The position numbers and the translations under genes are program-made. This document shows positions 17,551-24,255 of a stretch of 64,000 bases of DNA, in pieces. Numbering within the stretch: position 1 is the stretch's first letter; the number at the start of each line of letters is the position of its first letter. A model generated the notes under the pieces. The model saw only the letters and a list, made by a program, of their open reading frames with translations. It had not been told where the DNA came from and made no database searches. Origin of the DNA: Streptosporangium sp. NBC_01756 (lineage in GTDB: Bacteria; Actinomycetota; Actinomycetes; Streptosporangiales; Streptosporangiaceae); assembly GCF_035917975.1 (NCBI RefSeq), contig NZ_CP109130.1:4774001-4838000 (forward strand), written 5' to 3'.

Positions 17551-18585
17551 TCAGCCGGCCTCGCGCATCGCCTTCGCGATCTCTTCGGGTGTGAGGCGGC
17601 GGGAACCGACGTAATAGAGCACGGATCCCGCCGGCAGTCGGGTCTGCCAGCCGGGGTTGACCAGCAGCTTGTCACCGGCGCGCGCGGCGAGCATCGTGGC
17701 GCCGTACCGCCGGCCGATTGAGGTCTGGCAGCGGTCGACCGACACCGGGCCCAGGGATTCCGGCAACCGCACCGAGAAGGTGTCGGCGCCCCCGTGGGTC
17801 ATCAGTTGTGTGTAGATCTCGGTGATACCGGGATCCTTCAACTCCTCGGTGATCATGTGAGGATTGTGCCACTGGACACAGCGCACAGCCTCGTTTACAT
17901 AGCGCAGCTGCCGGGCCCTGCCGATGTCACGCAACGCGACGACGAGATGAGCGCCCTCGGCGACGTGGTCGGCGGTGACCGCGACCGCCAGGGCCTCGTT
18001 GTCGTCGCGAGCATCGACCAGCACGCTGTACGACCGCTGCACGCCGGCCCGGCGCAGCACGTCGTCGTCGGTCAGATCGCCGCGCACGAACGTGACGTCA
18101 CGGTCGGGCATCGGATGTGTCAGCACGTCGTCCCAGGCACACAGTACGATGCGGCTCGAACCGTCGGCGATCAGCTCGTCCACCATCTGCTCGGTCCGTC
18201 CCGGCGTGTAGCCGAGTAGCACGATGTGGTTCGAGGCCTGCACCGTGATGGCGCCCTGCATACGTCGTCCCTTCGCTTGTTCCAGCGCCTTGGCCAGCCG
18301 GGCGAACACCGCCGTCAGCGTCGCGATGCCGCCGACGATGACGTACACGCCGACGGCGTGGCCCGCGGCCGACTCCGGATACAGGTCGCCATATCCGACG
18401 GTCGCGGCGGTGACCACGAAATACCACCAGTAGTTGGCCGCCTCGACGATCGCGCTGTCCGCAGGCTCCGCGAGGATCATCAGGGGCCAGCTCGTGACGA
18501 AGACCAGGCTGAAGACGAGAACCGGGGTCCACCACGTTCCCAGCGTCGCGATTCGGGTCAGCAAGCGAGCCAGTAGGATCAGCAC
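17551..18585 (-). CDS. Two-helix potassium channel with TrkA-N (RCK) domain
   Basis: Membrane K+ channel of 344 aa. Helix 1 is about residues 20-40, the selectivity filter TVGYGD is at 62-67, and helix 2 follows (HAVGVYVIVGGIATLTAVFARLAKAL). From about residue 95 comes a Rossmann RCK/TrkA-N domain (NHIVLLGYTPGRTEQMVDEL), then a TrkA-C-like segment. This matches the Kch/MthK architecture in which ligand binding to the cytoplasmic ring gates the pore. It is convergent with the BtrH-like gene. Confidence 0.92.
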   Translation of the reverse strand: MLILLARLLTRIATLGTWWTPVLVFSLVFVTSWPLMILAEPADSAIVEAANYWWYFVVTAATVGYGDLYPESAAGHAVGVYVIVGGIATLTAVFARLAKALEQAKGRRMQGAITVQASNHIVLLGYTPGRTEQMVDELIADGSSRIVLCAWDDVLTHPMPDRDVTFVRGDLTDDDVLRRAGVQRSYSVLVDARDDNEALAVAVTADHVAEGAHLVVALRDIGRARQLRYVNEAVRCVQWHNPHMITEELKDPGITEIYTQLMTHGGADTFSVRLPESLGPVSVDRCQTSIGRRYGATMLAARAGDKLLVNPGWQTRLPAGSVLYYVGSRRLTPEEIAKAMREAG

Positions 18586-19063
18586 GCTTCCTCCTGTTCG
18601 GCACGCTTCGGTGCGGCCACCCTAACCGGACAAACCAGCTAAAGCATCACGCATAGCACTATCCGGGTGAAGAAGGAATGCCTAGCTGCCTGGCGGCGCT
18701 CGGTCCGCAGGAAGCCGTCGGGGCTGGAGGCTCGCGGATCAGCTGACGCCGACCACGGGGCGGCACCGGCGTCAAGCCAGTGACCCGTCACGCAACCTTG
18801 ACGGGCTGGACTGCGTCACCCCGGACGGTGGGCGCGAGGGCCGTGGACCGGCGATTTGCAAAGCCCGGCAAGCAGGTCTTGAAGAACCTCGGCGACGACG
18901 ACTGGAATGGCACCGCGTGAACCAGGGCAGACCATCCACACGGGGAGCCGGCGACGCTGGCGGAAAGAATCGCGATCTTCATCATCAAGCCGAAAAACGC
19001 TTCATCGCATGCTTCTCCGACGGAGGCTGGATGCATACCAACTGGTGGAAGCGAGGATTCTCG
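18586..19063. other. Intergenic region containing repeat copy F
   Basis: About 480 bases with no supported gene. It includes copy F (18762-18792). A short open tail, ending with a stop just after 18915 and encoding RRFAKPGKQVLKNLGDDDWNG, may be a fragment of another gene but is too short to name. An upstream extension of the SCO4226-like frame to 18917 is possible but is not family-like. Confidence 0.4.
18758..18792. repeat. Island repeat, copy F (short, degenerate)
   Basis: Core GGCACC at 18762-18767, followed by GGCGTCAAGCCAGTGACCCGTC. This differs from copy D (AACGTCAAGCTAGGTGACCCGTC) by four substitutions and one missing base over 28 positions. Like D it is preceded by GGGGC/GGGC. It is the weakest member of the set and could be a decayed boundary. 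Confidence 0.4.
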
Positions 19064-19315
19064 ATGGCAAAGTTCATGGACGTCCACAGCGGCTTCGTCG
19101 GCGTCACCGAAGAACAGCTGAGAGAGGCGCACGAGCGTGATCTGGCGATCGAGGGGGGCGAGGACGTGCACTTCGAACGCGCATGGCTCGACCCGGAGTC
19201 GGGCAAGGTCTTCTGCCTGTCGTCCGGTCCGTCGAAGGAAGCGGTGCTGCGAGTGCACGACAAGGCCGGTCACCCCACGACGGAGATCTACGAGCTGCCG
19301 ATCGAGGTCGAGTAG
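19064..19315 (+). CDS. SCO4226-family nickel-binding protein (DUF4242)
   Basis: An 83 aa ferredoxin-like alpha/beta barrel protein. MAKFMDVHSGFVGVTEEQLREAHERD, then HFERAWLDPESGKVFCLSSGPSKEAVLRVHDKAGHPTTEIYELPIE, is the pattern of the family named after Streptomyces SCO4226, reported to bind nickel at the dimer interface. The ATG at 19064 is chosen because homology begins there, with GCGAGGA a few bases upstream; an in-frame upstream extension is not family-like. Cellular role is unknown. Confidence 0.85.
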   Translation: MAKFMDVHSGFVGVTEEQLREAHERDLAIEGGEDVHFERAWLDPESGKVFCLSSGPSKEAVLRVHDKAGHPTTEIYELPIEVE

Positions 19316-19381
19316 CCGCTGTGCCGCGGTGTCGTTGAGGCGGCACAGCATGGGCAGCGGCCTGGCGCGCGGCCGGCTGGG

Positions 19382-19561
19382 CTCGAACGCATCGCCGACC
19401 TGGTGGAGCGCTATCCAGATCTTCCGCTCGGATCGGCTGACGCCTCGGTGGTCGCCGTCGCCGAGCGTCTTCGAATCACCGAGGTGTTCACCCTGGACAC
19501 CAGGGACTTCTCCGTGGTCCGGCCCGCGCACGTCGCCGCCTTTACGTCGGTACCCGGTTGA
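19382..19561 (+). pseudogene. 3' fragment of a PIN-domain toxin gene
   Basis: Sixty codons ([22 protein letters not shown] ... [23 protein letters not shown], stop) that are nearly identical to the end of the intact PIN gene at 14819-15241. It retains only the last acidic residues of the active site. No start codon lies in frame upstream, and the sequence joins abruptly to unrelated DNA at about 19382. It is a broken paralogue left by duplication or excision, followed at once by repeat copy E just as the intact gene is followed by copy B. Confidence 0.85.
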
Positions 19562-19576
19562 CCTCCCAACGTCATC

Positions 19577-19718
19577 GGCCACATCACGTTGGTGGGCACC
19601 AACGTCAAGCTAGGTGACCCATCCGAGTGGAGCGCCTGCCAGACGGGCCTAGTCCCGACCGAGGAGTAGCACTCCCGACTTCACCAATACAGCTCACGAT
19701 CAGCTTCCGAGCGTGAGC
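19577..19718. repeat. Island repeat, copy E with 20-bp palindromic core
   Basis: The core is a perfect 20-bp palindrome, ACGTTGGTG-GG-CACCAACGT (19586-19605). The left arm is shared with B and C; the right arm matches copy D at 69 of 73 bases (19595-19667), with weaker similarity to about 19718. Symmetric arms around a central dinucleotide are what a serine recombinase dimer binds. Symmetry and repeats are directly visible; recombination function is inferred. Confidence 0.6.
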
Positions 19719-19952
19719 TGTCTTGCTGCCAGGCGTGGTCAAGCTACTCATCTTTCGCGTCCAGGACGGAACAACCGCACTAATGTCGTCTTCCACCCCT
19801 TCATTACGAGTCAACGGCGCTGCCCAGGTCGGCGGGCTCACGCGCTGGTCAGGCTGTAGATGCGGGTCGGTGGTGTGTGATCGTGTAGGGCGGTGTTGCT
19901 GTACGGCACTGCTGTATGGCACTTCTCGCCGGGCTGTGGCATGGTCGCTCGA
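19719..19952. other. Non-coding stretch between repeat E and HAD pseudogene
   Basis: No gene is supported here. The only structure noticed is a 13-base tandem duplication, GCTGTACGGCACT at 19898-19910 followed by GCTGTATGGCACT at 19911-19923. Confidence 0.4.
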
Positions 19953-20573
19953 TTACCGCTCGCTGTGCAGGATCTCCATGGTCTGAAGCACGTCGGTGGC
20001 GACATGATCCGCGCTGTGATCGTGGCCAGCCCAAGTGCCTCGGTCCATCCAGATCGTACGTAGACCGGCCGCCTGGCCCCCGCCGATGTCGGCAACGAGG
20101 TTGTCACCAACCATCCATCCCCCGCCTTCGAGGGGCGTACCACAGCGCCGGGCCGCGACCTCGAACAGTCCGATGTCGGGCTTACGGATGCCTTCAACCC
20201 CTGAGAGCGCATAGGCGTCGATGGCCTCGGCCAGTCCCATCCGTTGGATCTTGCCGAGCTGGTTGTCCGCAGTGCCGTTGGTGACGATCGCCACTTTCCA
20301 ACCCGACGCACGGAGTCGAGACAGCCCGTCCATCACCTCGGGCCGACGGCGGACAAGGTACGGCATGCGCTGGCGGTAGCGGCTTCACAGCTCGTCGACC
20401 GGCTCGGGTAGGGCGAAACGGTCGCGGACCTTGGTGAAGAAGACCTCGCGGTGCGGGTAGCCAGCTCGATCGAGAGCCATCAGCCAATCAACCGCTTTGC
20501 GGCCTAAATCGTGCTCCTTGGTGAACTCTCCGGCCCAGTCTTGGAAAGCTTCGTCGAGGTTGATGAGTCGAAA
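19953..20573 (-). pseudogene. HAD-superfamily hydrolase, nonsense-interrupted and 5'-truncated
   Basis: Read on the minus strand from 20573, the frame gives cap-domain-like sequence (FRLINLDEAFQDWAGEF ... RDRFALPEPVDEL), then an in-frame TGA at 20387-20385. It continues as SRYRQRMPYLVRRRPEVMDGLSRLRASGWKVAIVTNG, IRKPDIGLFEVAA and WMVGDNLVADIGGGQAAG, the HAD motifs II to IV. In homologues the position of the TGA is usually Trp, so TGG to TGA is a simple explanation. The N-terminal DxD nucleophile motif is missing upstream. The downstream part alone (from ATG 20366) could be translated but would lack the nucleophile. Confidence 0.8.
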
Positions 20574-20799
20574 AGCGTGAGTTGCTGCGCACCCGTCACT
20601 TTAGTCGTGGGCGTTCTGCTGGCTGCCTGCGCCTGGACGGTGAGGTCATAAGGTCATTCGGTGGCAAGCCGACCCGGAGCGCAGGGCCGCCAAAGCCCGA
20701 GCACCGGAAGCGGCGTGGCAGCACGAGTGCCTATCGTCGCCAGGATCAGGATGGGATGTTTCCTGTAGATCGGGTTTTCCTAGCATAAGACCGCCGGAC

Positions 20800-21921
20800 A
20801 TGGCTAGACTTCCGACTATGTCCCTTGAGGCGGAGATCTTCGAGTATCGGCGTCAGATTGCGACTGACTCATATCCGATGTCTATCGGAGAACTAGTGAA
20901 TCTGTATCGTGATGGCGAAATTGATGTTCATCCCGAATTTCAACGGATTTTCCGATGGACCGATAGTCAAAAATCAAGATTAATAGAAAGCATCTTGCTG
21001 GGTATCCCGCTGCCCAGCATCTTTGTCGCACAAAATGAGCAAGGCGTATGGGATGTCGTCGACGGAGTGCAGCGGCTCTCAACCATATTTCAGTTTATGG
21101 GAATCCTTCGAGATGAAGATGAGCGTGTAATTAGCCCACTTATCTGCACCGCAGGACCCTTTCTAAAAGGATTGGAAGGAACGTCGTACGAGCCTCGACA
21201 AGACGCCCCTAATTCTTTGGACTCCAGCCAGAGATTGGACTTTAAGCGAGCACGTATCGACATTAAGATAATCAAGCGAGAGAGCGATAATCGAGCCAAG
21301 TATGATCTGTTTCAAAGGCTAAACTCATATGGAAGTATCGCGAGTCCTCAAGAGCTAAGAAACTGCTTGCTGGTTAGCATGAGTAAGACTCATTACTCTT
21401 GGCTCGTTGAGCTATCCAACACCAAGGATTTTCTCTACGTGCTCAACCTTCCAGAGCGGCTCATTGATGAGCGATATCACATGGAATTGGCGCTCCGATT
21501 TGTCACGCTTCGCAGGCTTCCACAAGAGCGTCTCTCTACCATCGGCAATATCGGGGATTTCCTCTCCGATGAACTCGTTCCGCTAGTCGAGCAGGACTCT
21601 TCCTTTTTGTCGCGAGAGCAAGAGGTATTTCAGCAGACCTTCTCCCTTCTCAGGCGAGGGCTGGGATCCGAGGTATTGCGTAAGTGGAACTTAACTAAGA
21701 GTCGCGCCGAGGGACCGTTCTCTCTGACTGCCTTCGAGACCCTGGCGTTGGGGATTGGCTTCAATGTCGACTCTCGGGGGATCGAACCGGATGAAATCGA
21801 GATAAAACAGCATCGTCTATGGTCAGAACCACAGTTCGCCTCAGGTTACGCAACTGGCCTCAGAGCCGATACGCGTATGAGGAAAACTATTCCCTACGGA
21901 CGCCAATTGTTCGAGTCATAA
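20800..21921 (+). CDS. DUF262 (GmrSD N-terminal/ParB-like) protein
   Basis: A 373 aa protein whose N-terminal domain has the DUF262 pattern: HPEFQRIFRWTDSQKSRLIESILLGIPLPSIFV followed by DGVQRLSTI (Asp88, Gly89, Gln91, Arg92), the ParB/sulfiredoxin-like nucleotide pocket. The GmrSD-type C-terminal HNH (DUF1524) nuclease domain is not seen; the rest is helical. The gene is strikingly AT-rich and uses AGA, ATA and TTA codons (a TTA at 20980), unlike its neighbours, which indicates recent transfer. No clear ribosome site precedes ATG 20800; TAGCAT at 20781-20786 could be a -10 for a nearly leaderless transcript. The HEPN gene follows after 30 bases, so the pair probably acts together in defence or stress. 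Confidence 0.85.
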   Translation: MARLPTMSLEAEIFEYRRQIATDSYPMSIGELVNLYRDGEIDVHPEFQRIFRWTDSQKSRLIESILLGIPLPSIFVAQNEQGVWDVVDGVQRLSTIFQFMGILRDEDERVISPLICTAGPFLKGLEGTSYEPRQDAPNSLDSSQRLDFKRARIDIKIIKRESDNRAKYDLFQRLNSYGSIASPQELRNCLLVSMSKTHYSWLVELSNTKDFLYVLNLPERLIDERYHMELALRFVTLRRLPQERLSTIGNIGDFLSDELVPLVEQDSSFLSREQEVFQQTFSLLRRGLGSEVLRKWNLTKSRAEGPFSLTAFETLALGIGFNVDSRGIEPDEIEIKQHRLWSEPQFASGYATGLRADTRMRKTIPYGRQLFES

Positions 21922-21951
21922 ACCCCTCCATTCAAAGCCCCCGAGAAATAG

Positions 21952-22596
21952 ATGGATCCCGAGAAATTCACCGAGCGTCTGCATAAAGGACTCTCTCAGC
22001 GGAAATTTGAGCTAGCGAAGCTCAGATTTATGATTGACGCTGATCGCGGGAACGGTGATCGCCTAAACTGTGTCAATCGTTCCGCAATCGTACTCAGCTA
22101 TGCGCACTGGGAAGGCTTCGTCAAAGAGGCTAGCATAAAGTACATCAAATATATAAATGGCTGCGCACTAAAAGCGTCCAGCCTGCGACTTCCGCTCCAA
22201 GCGGCCTGCATTTCATCGCATTTTAAGAGAGCGTTAAGTAGCGACAAGCCTAGATATCTTGCCGAGATACTCGATGCAATGGACTCTCGCCGCCAGGAGA
22301 CCTTCAGTATAGACCCGAATAAGATCGTAAAGACCGAGAGCAACTTATCTTCGGTAGTATTTCATGATCTTGTGCTTGGCTTGGGACTCGACTTTCTAGA
22401 CATATATGAAACCCGAAGAGCATTTATCGATGCCAAGCTGCTCGACGCACGCAATCAGGTTGCCCACGGAGAACTTGTGTCGTTTGATGCAGGCGAGGTA
22501 ATAGAGAGAATTGATGGCGTCATATCGCTGATAGACCATTTTAGCAATCAGTTAATAGACGGAGTCTCTAATAACGTTTTCCTCCTTGACGGGTAG
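21952..22596 (+). CDS. HEPN-family nuclease, MAE_28990/MAE_18760-like
   Basis: A 214 aa all-helical protein with the HEPN active-site motif R-x4-H, ARNQVAHGE, at Arg167 to His172. An N-terminal part (SAIVLSYAHWEGFVKEASIKYI) is typical of the MAE_28990/MAE_18760 group. HEPN proteins with this motif are metal-independent RNases in toxin-antitoxin and abortive-infection systems. It lies 30 bases after the DUF262 gene, on the same strand, with the same low G+C and TTA codons, so the two were acquired as a unit. Which partner is effector and which regulator is not known; RNase activity is inferred from the motif. Confidence 0.82.
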   Translation: MDPEKFTERLHKGLSQRKFELAKLRFMIDADRGNGDRLNCVNRSAIVLSYAHWEGFVKEASIKYIKYINGCALKASSLRLPLQAACISSHFKRALSSDKPRYLAEILDAMDSRRQETFSIDPNKIVKTESNLSSVVFHDLVLGLGLDFLDIYETRRAFIDAKLLDARNQVAHGELVSFDAGEVIERIDGVISLIDHFSNQLIDGVSNNVFLLDG

Positions 22597-22920
22597 CGCA
22601 TGCGGATAGGCCGTGCTGTTGCTCGCTGGGTGTGCTACGCCTGGCTTGCTCTTCACGGAGGTGTCCCTCCTATGGGCTGCGGCGTGTGGGCGGTGCGGGC
22701 CGCGACCGGCCAAAGAGCCGCAGCGCGGCCAGCGACCGCCCGACACGCGGCGAGACGCCGTAGGCGGATCGCCTTTAAAGACGTAGAGAAAGTTCTCATT
22801 CAGTCGGGTGCTGACTGTGCTGATCTGGCCTTATGTGGCGTTGTGGTTGAGGCCGGAGTACCGGTTGATGCTTGACACTTCAGGCCGTGCGCCTCGCCCG
22901 TGGTCCTCGGGGCTGCTGGG
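22597..22920. other. Gap between HEPN gene and GntR gene
   Basis: About 320 bases where base composition returns to high G+C. A hairpin GGAGG-tgt-CCCTCC near 22659-22672 follows the HEPN gene and might end its transcript. A 91-codon frame at 22600-22875 is arginine-rich without family features, and I do not support it. Confidence 0.4.
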
Positions 22921-23175
22921 CTATTCGGCGGTGTTCTGGTCGCCGTCGGGTTGGCCGGCGAAGCTGCCGAGTCCTCGGACGGTGTAGATGGAGCCTTCGG
23001 CGCGGAGCGCCTTCATCACCTTGTGGGCGGTCATGCGGGCGATGCCGAACTCCTGCATCAGGTCGTTCTCGCTGGGGACGCGTGAGCCGGGGCGGTAGGT
23101 GCCGGAGGCGATGCGCTCGCGGATGATGTCCGCCACCTGCTGCCACCTGGGCTGATCCTCGCGCCATTCGATCAT
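22921..23175 (-). CDS. Short GntR-type winged-helix regulator
   Basis: An 84 aa protein that is only a GntR DNA-binding domain: QQVADIIRERIASGTYRPGSRVPSENDLMQEFGIARMTAHKVMKALRAEGSIYTVRGLGSF. No effector domain follows. Minimal GntR proteins of this type are frequent in actinobacterial integrative elements, where they control conjugation or integration genes. It is divergent from the small gene at 23272, and a 9-bp inverted repeat lies between them, suggesting autoregulation plus control of the small ORFs. Confidence 0.9.
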   Translation of the reverse strand: MIEWREDQPRWQQVADIIRERIASGTYRPGSRVPSENDLMQEFGIARMTAHKVMKALRAEGSIYTVRGLGSFAGQPDGDQNTAE

Positions 23176-23180
23176 GAGAC

Positions 23181-23230
23181 CACTGTAGGAACCTCTGCTC
23201 GACCATCGGTCTCTGGATGGCCCTACAGTG
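23181..23230. promoter_or_regulatory. Inverted repeat, likely operator of the short GntR regulator
   Basis: CACTGTAGG at 23181-23189 and its exact complement CCTACAGTG at 23222-23230 flank the region between the divergent GntR gene and the small gene at 23272. The left half begins only six bases from the GntR start codon. Position and symmetry fit an autoregulatory operator; binding is inferred. Confidence 0.55.
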
Positions 23231-23271
23231 CCCTATAGACATCCATGAACCGCCTTCTCTACGCTCGACCC

Positions 23272-23481
23272 ATGACAACGACGGGATACGACCTCGATGC
23301 GCTCCGTGTGACGTTCCCCCGCTGGGCGATCTTCCGCAGCGACGCAGGAACGTTCTACGCCACCAGACGCGGAGTCGCGCTCAGCGCAGCAGAGATCAAC
23401 GCGGGGGTCCAGCAGACGGTCTGCGCCGATGACCTCGACGGCCTCGTCACCGCGCTCCAAGAGCAGGACGCCTGGCGGTGA
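23272..23481 (+). CDS. Small hypothetical protein, mobile-element type
   Basis: A 69 aa protein beginning MTTTGYDLDALRVTFPRWAIFRSDAGTFYATRRG. The pattern LxxLRxxFPxWxIxRSDxGxxYATR is familiar from short proteins near GntR regulators in actinomycete integrative elements, but no function is known. ATG 23272 is chosen over the upstream 23245 because the conserved segment starts there and the upstream part overlaps the proposed operator region. The next gene starts five bases after its stop. Confidence 0.72.
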   Translation: MTTTGYDLDALRVTFPRWAIFRSDAGTFYATRRGVALSAAEINAGVQQTVCADDLDGLVTALQEQDAWR

Positions 23482-23485
23482 GACC

Positions 23486-23782
23486 ATGACCAACCGCTCT
23501 CCTGACATCGGGACGTATCACGGTGTCCATCCCGCCGCTCCGCAAGCAGACTACGAACGGCTCATGTGGCGCGACTGCGCGCCGCGCGCCGACCGAGTGC
23601 GGACTCGCGAACACACCTGTGAGTGCCGGACGGTCGTCTACGAACTCTGCCAAGCGGGCGGGCTGCTGTTCATCCGGCGCACGTATCGCTCCGATACCGT
23701 GCTCGTACACGAGAGCGAGTGGCTGCGGACCGCCGAAGGAGAGCGGCTGTGGCTACGGGTCCTGCTCGGCCAAGCGCGCTGA
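23486..23782 (+). CDS. Hypothetical protein
   Basis: A 98 aa protein starting MTNRSPDIGTYHGVHPAAPQADYERLMWRDCAPRADRVRTREHTCEC. It contains four cysteines (DCAP, CEC, LCQAGG) and a central CRTVVYELCQAGGLLFIRRT strand region; the protein could be a small zinc-binding domain, but the spacing does not match a standard finger. It is co-oriented with and five bases after the previous small gene, so the two are probably co-transcribed from the GntR-controlled promoter. Function unknown. Confidence 0.65.
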   Translation: MTNRSPDIGTYHGVHPAAPQADYERLMWRDCAPRADRVRTREHTCECRTVVYELCQAGGLLFIRRTYRSDTVLVHESEWLRTAEGERLWLRVLLGQAR

Positions 23783-24016
23783 CCAGCCCAAACGGCCATG
23801 ACATGGGTGGCCGAAGCGGCCGGACAGGCGTCGGGACGGGTCGGCGGTCGTCGGCTGACACCGGCAACGCGTGTGTAAGCACTCGTGTAGATCACATCCA
23901 GCTGGCGGTGTAAAAGGTCGGCTAGATCAGCGTGATACCGAATCTCCCTTGCTCGCGGTGAACTTGCGGCATCCCGAAAAGCGATCAGACGCCTCGGGAG
24001 AGCAGGGGAGACCGCC

Positions 24017-24103
24017 GTGAACGCAGCCACCGGAGACACGCGGTGGCCTGCTGACGAGCATCTCCGGTCGTGGAGTCGTCGTCCCATCCGGCGGCCGTCA
24101 TGA
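24017..24103 (+). CDS. Possible leader-type small ORF (28 aa)
   Basis: GTG at 24017, preceded by AGGGGAG, opens a 28-codon frame (MNAATGDTRWPADEHLRS...) whose TGA overlaps the next ATG in ATGA. This looks like a coupling arrangement for the following small gene. Its reality rests only on the ribosome site and the overlap. The 234 bases before it (23783-24016) hold nothing recognisable. Confidence 0.35.
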   Translation: MNAATGDTRWPADEHLRSWSRRPIRRPS

Positions 24104-24255
24104 ATGACGAGATGCGGGCGCGGGTCGCCGCCTCCCGCGCCGCACAAGGACTACCGCCGGTCGTGGAAGACCTGGCCGTGATCGAACGCGTCGCCGCCGT
24201 CTTCCGCCTCGTCGATGTCTCTGAGCCGCCTGCCGTGCCGGAGGCGGCGGCTTAG
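24100..24255 (+). CDS. Small hypothetical protein convergent with recombinase
   Basis: A 51 aa helical protein, MNDEMRARVAASRAAQGLPPVVEDLAVIERVAAVFRLVD and an acidic/Ala tail. The phrase RVAASRAAQGLPPxVxD occurs in small proteins next to integrase or recombinase genes in actinomycete elements, as far as I recall. It overlaps the end of the serine recombinase gene by four bases, tail to tail. ATG 24100 overlaps the stop of the tiny frame upstream. Function unknown. Confidence 0.6.
   Translation: MNDEMRARVAASRAAQGLPPVVEDLAVIERVAAVFRLVDVSEPPAVPEAAA

Noticed and set aside
18788..19582. Long minus-strand frame covering the SCO4226-like gene and the PIN fragment
   Set aside because: It crosses three unrelated plus-strand features whose protein families are recognisable; its own product is unlike any family.
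20385..20387. Selenocysteine reading of the TGA in the HAD gene
   Set aside because: HAD enzymes do not use selenocysteine here, no hairpin of the required type was noticed, and the gene is also truncated; a nonsense mutation is simpler.
22600..22875. 91-codon frame between HEPN and GntR genes
   Set aside because: Arg-rich, no start signal, crosses the hairpin after the HEPN gene; seems a G+C artefact.
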